A DNA stretch of 34,543 bases, taken from the NCBI GenBank assembly GCA_024695815.1, contig JAILHK010000015.1, positions 1 to 34,543 of the forward strand. Direction: 5' to 3'. This document shows positions 13,524-21,964 of the stretch, in pieces. Position numbers and translations under genes: made by a program. A model generated the notes under the pieces. That model was not told the origin of the DNA. It made no database searches and saw nothing but the letters and a program-made list of their open reading frames with translations. The first letter of the stretch is position 1. Each line of letters opens with the position of its first letter. The DNA comes from Prevotella sp. GTDB taxonomy: Bacteria > Bacteroidota > Bacteroidia > Bacteroidales > Bacteroidaceae.

Positions 13524-14777
13524 TTATTTTTGAATACCCTTCTTTGAAAGGCTTTTCTGTTTTTCTTTTGTCAGACGATTGATGATATCATTGGCCAACT
13601 GACCTGTGCGCTCAGGACTCAGCCCAGCCTCTTCGCCCAGTTTGGTCTGTTGTTGTATCAGTTCTTCCATCAATTGCTTGCTGCCAGCAACAAACACTTT
13701 CTCCTCGGCGCCCATACGTTCATTACTGTAAACCTTGGAAAGTATGCGGTCGGCCTGACGCTCAAATTGTTTTTTGAAGATATCTTCAGCCTTGGCCTGA
13801 TATTCATCGAGTCGTTTTTTCTCTTCTTTTGTAAGAAGTGTATCACCATCCACATTGGCCGAGTCGGGATCTCCGGCAAGCTCTGCCTCTGGATCGAAGT
13901 TCTCATCGCCAAACCATTCGTCCTCATTGTCTTGCTGAGAGGTCTGTTCAACGAAATCTATTTTCTCTGTTTGTGGTGTAACATCGAAATACACCACGAC
14001 ACATAGCACCGTCAGAGCTACCGCAGCCAGCGACACCAGTAACGACTGACGCATACTATTGCGCTTTTTCAAATCCGTTGACATCGCTTCGACCGTTGCA
14101 TATCGTGCCTTTGGGTCTTCGCTCACGGCTTTCTTCACCACAGCTTTCATTCCCATTGGCATATCGCCATTCTCATAGATTTTCTGCAGCAACATACCCA
14201 GCGAATACACATCGCTACGGGCATCGCCACGCCCCGTCTGCATTACCTCGGGGGCCACAAAACATTCTATACCTTGATAAAGGGTTGCCAAATCAGCGGG
14301 TTTGAAAAGCGAACCATGACACATCAGCATCGGACGCGAACTTCCTTTTGCCAACAGGATATTCCTTGGAGCAAAACACCAGTAAAAAACACCATCCTGA
14401 TGCAGTCGCTTAGCGGCATCCATCAACTGTTGGGTGAAGTCGTCCATGAATCCTTTTCGTGCTACCACAGACGGATCATCCCTTAAAACATGCTCCAACG
14501 TCTGATATGAACCTGTCTCAAACCCTAACTCACAACTACCAGGCGCCATTGACAGGACCTCGTAATGCATCTGTTGAGACATATTCACCCTCGAGGTGTA
14601 CTGCTGGTCTTCTTGTAGAGAGGCACAGAAAGAGCTGTTGTCTGCCAAGTCTTGCCTGATAGTCACAATATTTCTATACTTACCGTCTATCTGCTGTTTG
14701 CGCAATATACCAATAGGCAGTTGCTCTTTTCCGACAACCGACTTTTCTGATGCATTAAGCATTTCTTCGAAGTTCAT
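13524..14777 (-). CDS. Membrane-anchored pseudokinase (degenerate Ser/Thr kinase domain)
   Basis: A 417-residue protein with an N-terminal protein-kinase-like domain (about 1-235), one membrane helix (about 245-264, SLLVSLAAVALTVLCVVVYF) and an acidic, then coiled-coil-like C-terminal part facing the periplasm. The kinase fold is supported by FVAPEV (APE motif, 173-178), RSDVYSLGMLL (helix F) and EDPKARYATVEAM. The catalytic loop, however, reads FYWCFAPRN where active kinases have HRDxKPxN. The Asp and Lys are gone, the DFG segment is replaced by CHGS, and no glycine loop is visible. It therefore probably binds or signals rather than phosphorylates. ATG 14777 is chosen because the upstream TTG at 14801 overlaps the promoter box. 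First gene of a four-gene unit. Confidence 0.8.
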   Translation of the reverse strand: MNFEEMLNASEKSVVGKEQLPIGILRKQQIDGKYRNIVTIRQDLADNSSFCASLQEDQQYTSRVNMSQQMHYEVLSMAPGSCELGFETGSYQTLEHVLRDDPSVVARKGFMDDFTQQLMDAAKRLHQDGVFYWCFAPRNILLAKGSSRPMLMCHGSLFKPADLATLYQGIECFVAPEVMQTGRGDARSDVYSLGMLLQKIYENGDMPMGMKAVVKKAVSEDPKARYATVEAMSTDLKKRNSMRQSLLVSLAAVALTVLCVVVYFDVTPQTEKIDFVEQTSQQDNEDEWFGDENFDPEAELAGDPDSANVDGDTLLTKEEKKRLDEYQAKAEDIFKKQFERQADRILSKVYSNERMGAEEKVFVAGSKQLMEELIQQQTKLGEEAGLSPERTGQLANDIINRLTKEKQKSLSKKGIQK

Positions 14778-14798
14778 ACCTTTAAGTTTTTGAATGCG

Positions 14799-14806
14799 CA
14801 AAAGTA
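14799..14806 (-). promoter_or_regulatory. -7 element of the pseudokinase operon (TACTTTTG)
   Basis: TACTTTTG followed by C on the minus strand, 21 bases before ATG 14777. A short AAAGGT stretch precedes the start codon and could aid ribosome binding. Confidence 0.65.
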
Positions 14807-15143
14807 CACATAAAATCCGAGATAAGCAAATTTTATCTAATAATTTCCAATGCGGTTTTATTCGCTTTTCTACTCTTTGAGTTTAAAGACGCAATTCAAG
14901 CCGTTTGACAACGCAATTCAAGCCGTTTGGCAACGTTAAACCTACTCTTTTGCGAAGGGAAAGCCATCATTTACCATCAGTCATGAATTACGCTGCTAAT
15001 TCATAGCGTTTTAGAAACAGAAAGTCATTTACCAATGGGCAACAACGTCATCAAACGCATTCGAAAACCAACATTTTCGCAAAAACTTGTTCGTCAAATC
15101 ACAAAAAATCACTTGTCACATGAAGTTTTTTGGACTATTTTAG
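14807..15143. other. Intergenic region between divergent operons, with a 22-base tandem repeat
   Basis: About 340 bases without a gene. It holds a tandem direct repeat of 22 bases (ACGCAATTCAAGCCGTTTG plus RCA) at 14889-14910 and 14911-14932 with one mismatch. The rest is A/T-rich with nothing I can assign. The tandem unit might be a protein-binding site. Confidence 0.5.
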
Positions 15144-15151
15144 TATCTTTG
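15144..15151 (+). promoter_or_regulatory. -7 element (TATCTTTG) of the aminotransferase-permease unit
   Basis: TATCTTTG followed by C, 29 bases before ATG 15181. The -33 region has no clear TTG at the standard distance. Confidence 0.6.
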
Positions 15152-15180
15152 CACTCTGAAACAGAAAAATTCGATTAAAA

Positions 15181-16383
15181 ATGCCTGAGATATCAGTTCG
15201 CGGACTTGAAATGCCTGAATCGCCAATCAGAAAATTGGCACCTTTGGCTGCTGCCGCAAAAAAAAGAGGTACGCACGTATACCACCTGAACATTGGTCAG
15301 CCAGACCTGCCCACACCTCAAGTGGGACTGGATGCATTGAAAACCATCGATCGCGACATATTGGAATATTCACCATCGCAGGGCTATCTGAGCTACCGTG
15401 AAAAATTGGTGAACTACTATGCTAAATACAATATCAGCGTAACGGCCGATGACATTATCATCACCAGCGGTGGTAGCGAAGCGGTGCTCTTTGCATTCAT
15501 GTCGTGCCTGAATCCTGGCGATGAAATCATTGTGCCAGAGCCTGCTTACGCCAACTACATGGCATTTGCCATTTCGGCTGGTGCAAAGATTCGTACCATT
15601 GCAACCACCATTGAAGAGGGCTTTTCGCTGCCAAAGGTTGAGAAGTTTGAGGAGTTGATCAACGAACGCACACGCGCCATTATGATTTGCAACCCCAACA
15701 ACCCCACTGGCTACCTTTACACACGTCGCGAAATGAACCAAATTCGAGACTTGGTCAAGAAATACGACCTGTATCTCTTCTCCGACGAGGTCTATCGTGA
15801 GTATATCTACACTGGTTCGCCCTATATCTCGGCCTGCCACTTGGAAGGCATCGAACAGAACGTCATACTTATTGACTCAGTGTCTAAGCGCTATTCTGAG
15901 TGCGGAATCCGCATTGGCGCCCTCATCACCAAAAACAAAGACGTTCGTGCCGCAGTCATGAAATTCTGCCAGGCACGCCTATCACCTCCTCTTATCGGAC
16001 AGATTGTGGCCGAGGCATCGCTAGATGCCCCTGAAGATTACTATCGTGATGTGTATGATGAGTATGTAGAACGCCGAAAATGCCTGATTGACGGATTGAA
16101 CCGCATACCTGGTGTCTATTCACCAATCCCTATGGGAGCATTCTACACCGTAGCCAAACTGCCCGTGGACGACAGCGAGAAGTTCTGCCGTTGGTGCCTG
16201 AGCGAGTTTGAATACGAAGGCGCCACCGTGATGATGGCTCCCGCAGCCGGTTTCTACACCACCCCTGGTGCCGGCATCAATCAGGTACGTATTGCCTACG
16301 TACTGAAGAAGGAAGACCTGACAAAAGCATTGGTAGTGCTACAGAAAGCATTGGAAGCCTATCCTGGCAGAGTGAATGAGTAA
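15181..16383 (+). CDS. Class I/II aminotransferase (aspartate aminotransferase family)
   Basis: A 400-residue fold-type I PLP aminotransferase. Visible landmarks are LNIGQPDLPTPQ, YSPSQGYLSYREKL, TSGGSEAVLFAF, NPNNPTGYLYTRREM, LFSDEVYREYIY, the PLP-lysine motif SVSKRYSECGIRIG (Lys236) and the substrate-carboxylate region NQVRIAYVLKKEDL. The SKRYSxCGxRIG sequence resembles a Bacteroidetes subgroup usually labelled aspartate aminotransferase; the real amino donor is not provable. Its last 8 bases overlap the start of the ABC-permease gene, so the two are translated from one mRNA although their functions look unrelated. Confidence 0.88.
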   Translation: MPEISVRGLEMPESPIRKLAPLAAAAKKRGTHVYHLNIGQPDLPTPQVGLDALKTIDRDILEYSPSQGYLSYREKLVNYYAKYNISVTADDIIITSGGSEAVLFAFMSCLNPGDEIIVPEPAYANYMAFAISAGAKIRTIATTIEEGFSLPKVEKFEELINERTRAIMICNPNNPTGYLYTRREMNQIRDLVKKYDLYLFSDEVYREYIYTGSPYISACHLEGIEQNVILIDSVSKRYSECGIRIGALITKNKDVRAAVMKFCQARLSPPLIGQIVAEASLDAPEDYYRDVYDEYVERRKCLIDGLNRIPGVYSPIPMGAFYTVAKLPVDDSEKFCRWCLSEFEYEGATVMMAPAAGFYTTPGAGINQVRIAYVLKKEDLTKALVVLQKALEAYPGRVNE

Positions 16384-17626
16384 TCTTCCACTATTTCTAG
16401 CGCGTCATATTTACGACGAGAAAGGCGACAAAAAGAAAGTAAGCCGCCCAGCCATTCGTATTGCCACCATTGGTGTAGCCATAGGACTGGCAGTCATGAT
16501 TGTGACCGTTAGCGTAGTGATGGGATTCAAGCACACCATACGCGACAAGGTGGCCGGCTTTGGAAGCCATATTCAAATTCAGAACATTTTTGCCTACACT
16601 CAAGCTGGCAACCTCCCCATTTGTCTTGGCGACACCTTAACATCTGCTTTCAAAGAGGTCAAGGAGGTACGCCATATCCAGCGCTACACCCACACGCAAG
16701 GCATCCTAAAGACAGACGAAGACTTTATGGGTGTCGTACTAAAAGGACTAGGTTCTGAGTACGATACACAGTTTTTGAAAGAGAGCATGATAGAAGGTGA
16801 GCTACCTGAATTCTGCGATTCTGCCACAAAATACCCCTTGATTATTTCACAGACGATGGCCGACAAACTGCAGCTGAAAATCGGTGACAGATTGTTTGCC
16901 TACTTCATCAATAACGACGACATCAAGGCGCGTCGCTTCACCATCAAGGGTATTTACCAAACCAACATGAAGCGTTTCGACGACATTTTCTGCCTGACAG
17001 ACATTTATGTAACCAACAAACTGAATGGTTGGCGAACAGATCAAAGCTCTGGAGCAGAAATTCTGATTAAAGACTTCACGCAGTTAGAGCACATCTACCC
17101 CCAGATTGCCGAAATTGCTAACCAAACACACGACAAAGACGAGCAGACACTAGCAGCTCAAACCATCATACAGGCTTATCCACAGGTATTCTCTTGGTTG
17201 GGGCTTCTCGACATCAACGTGTGGATTATCCTTGCACTCATGATTGCTGTTGCGGGATTCACCATGATTAGTGGCTTGCTTATCATCATCTTGGAACGTA
17301 CACAGATGATAGGCATCCTAAAAGCACTAGGTGCACGAAACACCACCATCCGCCACACATTCCTATGGTTTGCCGCCTTTATCATCGGTAAAGGTCTGAT
17401 TTGGGGCAATATCATTGGTCTCGGTGTCGTACTTTTGCAGATGAAGACAGGCTTCGTTTCACTCGACCCACAGACCTACTACGTCAATCAAGCGCCAATG
17501 GAAATCAACGTGCCCATCATCATCGCACTCAACCTGAGCACACTGATAATCAGCGTTCTCGTACTGATAGCACCAAGCTATCTCGTTTCTAGAATTCATC
17601 CAGCGCGCTCGATGAGATACGAATAG
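16376..17626 (+). CDS. FtsX/LolC/LolE-like ABC transporter permease
   Basis: A 416-residue inner-membrane protein with the MacB/FtsX layout: one membrane helix near residues 27-50 (IRIATIGVAIGLAVMIVTVS), a large periplasmic domain (about 55-275), then three membrane helices at the C-terminal end (INVWIILALMIAVAGFTMIS, the FLWFAAFIIGKG region, IIIALNLSTLIISVLVLIAP). The GILKALGARNTTIR loop between helices is the coupling segment that contacts the ATPase. The related LolCDE complex extracts lipoproteins for transport to the outer membrane. No ATPase gene is adjacent. The gene overlaps the aminotransferase by 8 bases. Confidence 0.85.
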   Translation: MSNLPLFLARHIYDEKGDKKKVSRPAIRIATIGVAIGLAVMIVTVSVVMGFKHTIRDKVAGFGSHIQIQNIFAYTQAGNLPICLGDTLTSAFKEVKEVRHIQRYTHTQGILKTDEDFMGVVLKGLGSEYDTQFLKESMIEGELPEFCDSATKYPLIISQTMADKLQLKIGDRLFAYFINNDDIKARRFTIKGIYQTNMKRFDDIFCLTDIYVTNKLNGWRTDQSSGAEILIKDFTQLEHIYPQIAEIANQTHDKDEQTLAAQTIIQAYPQVFSWLGLLDINVWIILALMIAVAGFTMISGLLIIILERTQMIGILKALGARNTTIRHTFLWFAAFIIGKGLIWGNIIGLGVVLLQMKTGFVSLDPQTYYVNQAPMEINVPIIIALNLSTLIISVLVLIAPSYLVSRIHPARSMRYE

Positions 17627-17703
17627 AAATTAAACTCATTATTTCCTATAATTTGTTCTATTTCACACCTGAAGGAAATAAAACCAGCATAAAAACAAAA
17701 AAC

Positions 17704-17769
17704 TGCACAGAAAATTTTGGAATGTGCAGAAAATAATGTATCTTTGCACAAAATTTTGAAAATTGTGCA
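17704..17769 (+). promoter_or_regulatory. Acyl-CoA ligase promoter bracketed by two 25-base palindromic sites
   Basis: The promoter is TTG 17717-17719, 19 bases, TATCTTTG 17739-17746. Two sites of the form TGCACA-N13-TGTGCA lie at 17704-17728, covering the -33, and at 17745-17769, from the -7 to the base before the ATG. Their centres are 41 bases apart, about four helical turns. This is the geometry of a cooperative repressor. The regulator is not known; a fatty-acid-responsive TetR or GntR protein would fit. Confidence 0.6.
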
Positions 17770-19425
17770 ATGAACAGCTGTTCAAGTTTTAACAAATACG
17801 TACAAGAGACTATCGTCAAATACTGGGATCAAGACGCCTTAACAGATTATCAAGGAGCCACCCTGCAATTTCACGACGTAGCTCGAAAGATAGAAAAATT
17901 GCATATTGCATTTGAAAGTTGCAATATACAAAAAGGTGATAAAATAGCCATTTGTGGTCGCAATTCTGCCCACTGGGCAGTAGCATTCCTTGCCACACTG
18001 ACTTATGGCGCAGTAGCAGTTCCCATTCTACATGAGTTTAATGCAGAACAGATTCACAACATTGTGAATCACTCGTGCTCACGCGTACTGTTCGTTGGCG
18101 ACTTTGTAGCAAAGGAAATCAATCCTGACGAGATGCCTCAACTGGAAGGCATCGTCAATCTGCCAGACTTTTCGCTGATGCTGTCACGCTCTGAGAAGCT
18201 GACCTATGCCCGCGAACATCTTAACATGATGTTTGGCAGCAAGTATCCACGCGCCTTCCGTCAGGAAGACATCAACTACCACGAGGACACACCAGAAGAA
18301 CTTGCACTCATCAACTACACCAGCGGAACCACTGGTTTCTCAAAAGGTGTCATGCTGCCCTATCGTGCAATTATGGGCAACTTGATGTTCTGCATCAACC
18401 GTCTTGGCAAAATAGTAAAAGCAGGAGACCCACTGCTATCCATCCTTCCTATGGCTCATATGTATGGTATGGCTGTAGAGTTCATCTTCGGATTCTGCAA
18501 CGGATGTCACCTCTTCTTCCTCAATCGTCTGCCTTCGCCTTCACTCATCGCAAAGGCATTTACAGACGTACGTCCCACTTTGGTCGTTTCAGTACCACTC
18601 ATCATCGAGAAGATTATTCGCAAGAAGGTATTCCCCATCATACAAACCAACCGCATGAAGTTGTTGATGGCCATGCCAATCGTATCACAAAAGGTAAAAC
18701 GCCGTATCTACGAACAAGTATATGCAGCCTTTGGTGGTCGTGCCTACGAAGTAATTGTTGGCGGAGCAGCACTTTCTAAAGAAGTAGAAGAATTTCTGAT
18801 GAGCATCAACTTCCCCATTACCGTTGGATACGGAGCCACAGAATGCGCCCCACTTATCAGCTATTGCGATTGGACAAAGTTCTGTCCAAGTTCGTGCGGA
18901 TGCCCCGTTGACGGCATGGAAGTACGCATCGTAAGCGATGATCCAGCCAATATCCCTGGCGAGATTATTACCCGCGGACAAAACGTGATGCTTGGTTACT
19001 ATAAAAACGAAGAAGCCACCAATCAAGCCATTGACAAAGATGGCTGGTATCATACTGGCGACTTAGGTACAATGGATGCCGACGGGAACATTTTTATTCG
19101 CGGACGCATCAAAAACATGTTGCTCGGATCGAGTGGTCAGAACGTCTATCCCGAGGAGATCGAAGACAAGCTTAGCTCTATGCCAATGGTCAGCGAATGT
19201 CTGGTCGTACAACGCGGCGATAAGTTGATCGCTTTGGTATATCCAGATCAAGACGAAATAATGAACTTCAACCAAGAAGAGTTAGAGGCTATTATGGATC
19301 AGAATCGTGAGAATCTAAACGCCTTATTACCCTCATTCAGCCGCATTAGCACTATAGAATTGCGTCAGGAAGAATTTCAGAAAACTCCTAAAAAGAGTAT
19401 AAAAAGATACCTCTACCAAGAATAA
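17770..19425 (+). CDS. Long-chain acyl-CoA ligase (AMP-forming), paralogue 1
   Basis: A 551-residue member of the ANL superfamily that activates a carboxylic acid, most likely a fatty acid, through an acyl-adenylate to the CoA thioester. The A3 phosphate loop reads YTSGTTGFSKGVMLPYRA, A5 VGYGATECAPLI, A7 GWYHTGDLG, A8 IFIRGRIKNMLLGSSGQNVY, and the catalytic lysine motif is KTPKKSIKRYLY. It lacks the membrane-binding extension of eukaryotic enzymes. It is nearly the same length as the next gene and shares most motifs word for word, so the two arose by tandem duplication. The start ATG touches the downstream operator-like palindrome, which suggests tight control. Confidence 0.9.
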   Translation: MNSCSSFNKYVQETIVKYWDQDALTDYQGATLQFHDVARKIEKLHIAFESCNIQKGDKIAICGRNSAHWAVAFLATLTYGAVAVPILHEFNAEQIHNIVNHSCSRVLFVGDFVAKEINPDEMPQLEGIVNLPDFSLMLSRSEKLTYAREHLNMMFGSKYPRAFRQEDINYHEDTPEELALINYTSGTTGFSKGVMLPYRAIMGNLMFCINRLGKIVKAGDPLLSILPMAHMYGMAVEFIFGFCNGCHLFFLNRLPSPSLIAKAFTDVRPTLVVSVPLIIEKIIRKKVFPIIQTNRMKLLMAMPIVSQKVKRRIYEQVYAAFGGRAYEVIVGGAALSKEVEEFLMSINFPITVGYGATECAPLISYCDWTKFCPSSCGCPVDGMEVRIVSDDPANIPGEIITRGQNVMLGYYKNEEATNQAIDKDGWYHTGDLGTMDADGNIFIRGRIKNMLLGSSGQNVYPEEIEDKLSSMPMVSECLVVQRGDKLIALVYPDQDEIMNFNQEELEAIMDQNRENLNALLPSFSRISTIELRQEEFQKTPKKSIKRYLYQE

Positions 19426-19434
19426 AATACAATT

Positions 19435-21096
19435 ATGGAACACATACCAAGTTTTAACGAACTCATTGAGAAAAGCATCCTAGACAACTGGGATCTTGAT
19501 GCACTTACTGACTATAAGGGTCAGACGCTGCAATATCATGATGTAGCCCGTAAAATTGAAAAGGTTCATATACTATTTGAGAACTCTGGCGTTAAGAAAG
19601 GCGACAAGATTGCACTCTGTGGCCGCAATAGCAGCCAATGGGCTGTAGCTTTCCTTGCCACACTAACGTATGGAGCAATAGCAGTACCTATTCTGCATGA
19701 ATTCATGCCAGATCAGATACACAATATAGTGAACCATTCGGATGCAAAACTTTTGTTTGCCGGTGACCACGTTGCAGGAACGATTGATGCAGAACAGATG
19801 CCCGGATTGGAAGGTATTATTCGCAACACAGATTACTCACTCATCGTGTCGCGCTCAGAAAAACTGACTTATGCCCGCGAGAACCTGAATGCACTCTACG
19901 GACAGAAGTTTCCAAAGTATTTCCGCAAAGAGCACATTCACTATTACCACGAGGAGAATGGCGACGAGTTAGCCCTTATCAACTATACTAGTGGTACAAC
20001 AGGATTCTCCAAGGGTGTCATGATTCCCTATCGCGCCATCTGGTCGAACTACGATTTCGCAGAGAACGTGCTGGGCACCACCATCAAGAAGGGTGACAAC
20101 ATCATCTCAATTCTGCCAATGGCCCACATGTATGGTATGGCTTTCGAATTCCTATTCGAATTCCTGCATGGTTGCCACGTGTTCTATCTGAATCGCACCC
20201 CATCGCCAGCAATCATTGCGCAAGCCTTTGCTGAGGTCAAGCCAAAGATTATTATTGCAGTACCTTTGGTCATCGAGAAGATTATTCGCAAGAAGGTATT
20301 CCCCAAGATACAAAACAACCGCATGCGCTTACTGCTACAAATGCCAATCATTTCAGCTAAGGTACGCGACATGATATGCAAAGAAGTGGTAAACGCCTTT
20401 GGCGGCGAGATGTACGAGGTCATCATTGGAGGTGCAGCCTTCAATCAGGAAGTAGAGCAATTCATGAAGCGCATCAACTTCCCCTATACCGTGGGTTATG
20501 GCGCCACAGAGTGTGCTCCAATCATCTGCTACGAAGATTATCACGATTTCAAGCCGGGTTCGTGTGGTAAGGCTGTATTGCACATGGAAGTAAAGATTGA
20601 CTCTCCCGATCCAGCACATATTCCTGGCGAGATCTTGGCACGTGGACTTAACGTGATGCTTGGTTACTACAAGAATCCTGAGGCAACAGCAGAAACTATC
20701 GATAAGGATGGCTGGTATCATACTGGTGACCTGGGTACGATGGATTATGAGGGTAACGTATTCATCAACGGACGCTCGAAGAACATGCTGCTCGGTGCTA
20801 ACGGACAAAACATCTACCCCGAGGAGATTGAAGACAAACTGAACTCAATGACTATGGTGGTTGAGAGCATCGTCGTTCAGCGTGACACCAAACTGGTAGC
20901 ATTGATACACCCCGATTTAGAAGAAGCAAAGGCAATGAACTTCACCAAGGAAGACTTGAAGGGCATTATGGAACAAAACCGTCAGACTCTCAATGAACAA
21001 TTGCCTGCTTACGAGAAGATTGCCGAAGTAGAAATCTGCGAGGAAGAGTTTGAAAAGACCCCAAAGAAGAGTATCAAACGATACCTCTACAAATAA
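19435..21096 (+). CDS. Long-chain acyl-CoA ligase (AMP-forming), paralogue 2
   Basis: A 553-residue paralogue of the preceding protein, 9 bases downstream and without its own promoter. The motifs are conserved: YTSGTTGFSKGVMIPYRA, VGYGATECAPIICYEDY, GWYHTGDLG, VFINGRSKNMLLGANGQNIY, KTPKKSIKRYLYK. The two differ most in the substrate-pocket half (for example FCINRLGKIVKAG against FAENVLGTTIKKG) and in the C-terminal lid, suggesting different acid substrates. It is followed by a strong terminator, so the pair forms a complete two-gene operon. Confidence 0.9.
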   Translation: MEHIPSFNELIEKSILDNWDLDALTDYKGQTLQYHDVARKIEKVHILFENSGVKKGDKIALCGRNSSQWAVAFLATLTYGAIAVPILHEFMPDQIHNIVNHSDAKLLFAGDHVAGTIDAEQMPGLEGIIRNTDYSLIVSRSEKLTYARENLNALYGQKFPKYFRKEHIHYYHEENGDELALINYTSGTTGFSKGVMIPYRAIWSNYDFAENVLGTTIKKGDNIISILPMAHMYGMAFEFLFEFLHGCHVFYLNRTPSPAIIAQAFAEVKPKIIIAVPLVIEKIIRKKVFPKIQNNRMRLLLQMPIISAKVRDMICKEVVNAFGGEMYEVIIGGAAFNQEVEQFMKRINFPYTVGYGATECAPIICYEDYHDFKPGSCGKAVLHMEVKIDSPDPAHIPGEILARGLNVMLGYYKNPEATAETIDKDGWYHTGDLGTMDYEGNVFINGRSKNMLLGANGQNIYPEEIEDKLNSMTMVVESIVVQRDTKLVALIHPDLEEAKAMNFTKEDLKGIMEQNRQTLNEQLPAYEKIAEVEICEEEFEKTPKKSIKRYLYK

Positions 21097-21139
21097 GCAT
21101 CAACATCTCTAATAGGAATAGACGCATTCTCATTCAAAT

Positions 21140-21185
21140 AATATAAGCCGCGATAGTTGTAAATAATTACGCGGCTTATATTTTA
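21140..21185 (+). terminator. Terminator of the acyl-CoA ligase operon
   Basis: AATATAAGCCGCG (21140-21152) pairs with CGCGGCTTATATT (21170-21182) around a 17-base loop, followed by TTTA. It is placed 44 bases after the second ligase gene. Confidence 0.85.
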
Positions 21186-21317
21186 TTCCAACACCTATTC
21201 AATCCGTTCTAACGTTTTGAAAGTCTTTTGTTCTAATGTTCCGTTGTACATAAAAGCGGAAGAATCGTTATACAATTCTTCAACTATACAGTGTGCAGCA
21301 TTATTCCCGCATGCCAT

Positions 21318-21920
21318 TTAGCCATTCAACAAAGTGGCCGTTCTTACACGACTCAGCGTCTCAGGCGTCATCTGCAGATAGCTGGCAATATATACCAGAG
21401 GTGCACGCAATACCAACTGCGGTGCATTCTTCACCAGCTTCTGGTAGCGATCTTGAGCACTCTCGAATCGCAACATGTCTGCATGCTGCTGACTGATGAT
21501 AAGCGACTCCTCCAAGATCTTACGATAGAGCATCTGGATGTTCACACTCTTCATAGCAGCCGTCTCCAGCTCGTGCATAGGAATAGCGAAGATAATCGTT
21601 GGTTCAAGTGCCTGTATAATTTGCATGGAAGGAGCCTCCTTAAACAGGCTTTCGATACTCATACATATAGTATTCTCAGTGGCCATATACTCAGTCAGTT
21701 CCTTCTTGTTCTTGTAATAGAACTGACGTACAAGTCCCTTTACGATCCAAAAAATATGACGGCAGACTTGGCCTTCATCCAGGATTTTTTCTCCTTTCGA
21801 GAATTTCATTGGTACAAGGATACTCTCCAGGATGTCAAGTTCATCGTGGGTCATTGTACTGTAACGACGTGCTAACTCTCGAGCTACGTCTCTGGTTGTT
21901 AAACTTAGGTTTGTTGGCAT
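21318..21920 (-). CDS. Crp/Fnr-family transcriptional regulator
   Basis: A 200-residue regulator with an N-terminal cyclic-nucleotide-binding-type beta-roll (about 20-125: FSKGEKILDEGQVCRHIFWI, VKGLVRQFYYKNKKELTEYM) and a C-terminal winged-helix domain with the recognition segment YIASYLQMTPETLSRVR. Fnr-type iron-sulfur cysteines are absent. It resembles the many Bacteroidetes Crp/Fnr paralogues whose ligands are unknown. A clear Shine-Dalgarno sequence (AAGGAG) lies before the ATG, unusual in this phylum. It follows lepA by 44 bases on the same strand and may also be read from the lepA transcript. Confidence 0.88.
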   Translation of the reverse strand: MPTNLSLTTRDVARELARRYSTMTHDELDILESILVPMKFSKGEKILDEGQVCRHIFWIVKGLVRQFYYKNKKELTEYMATENTICMSIESLFKEAPSMQIIQALEPTIIFAIPMHELETAAMKSVNIQMLYRKILEESLIISQQHADMLRFESAQDRYQKLVKNAPQLVLRAPLVYIASYLQMTPETLSRVRTATLLNG

Positions 21921-21964
21921 TGTTTCTGTACTCCTTTCTTAAATTATAGTTTTAGTAGATAGTC

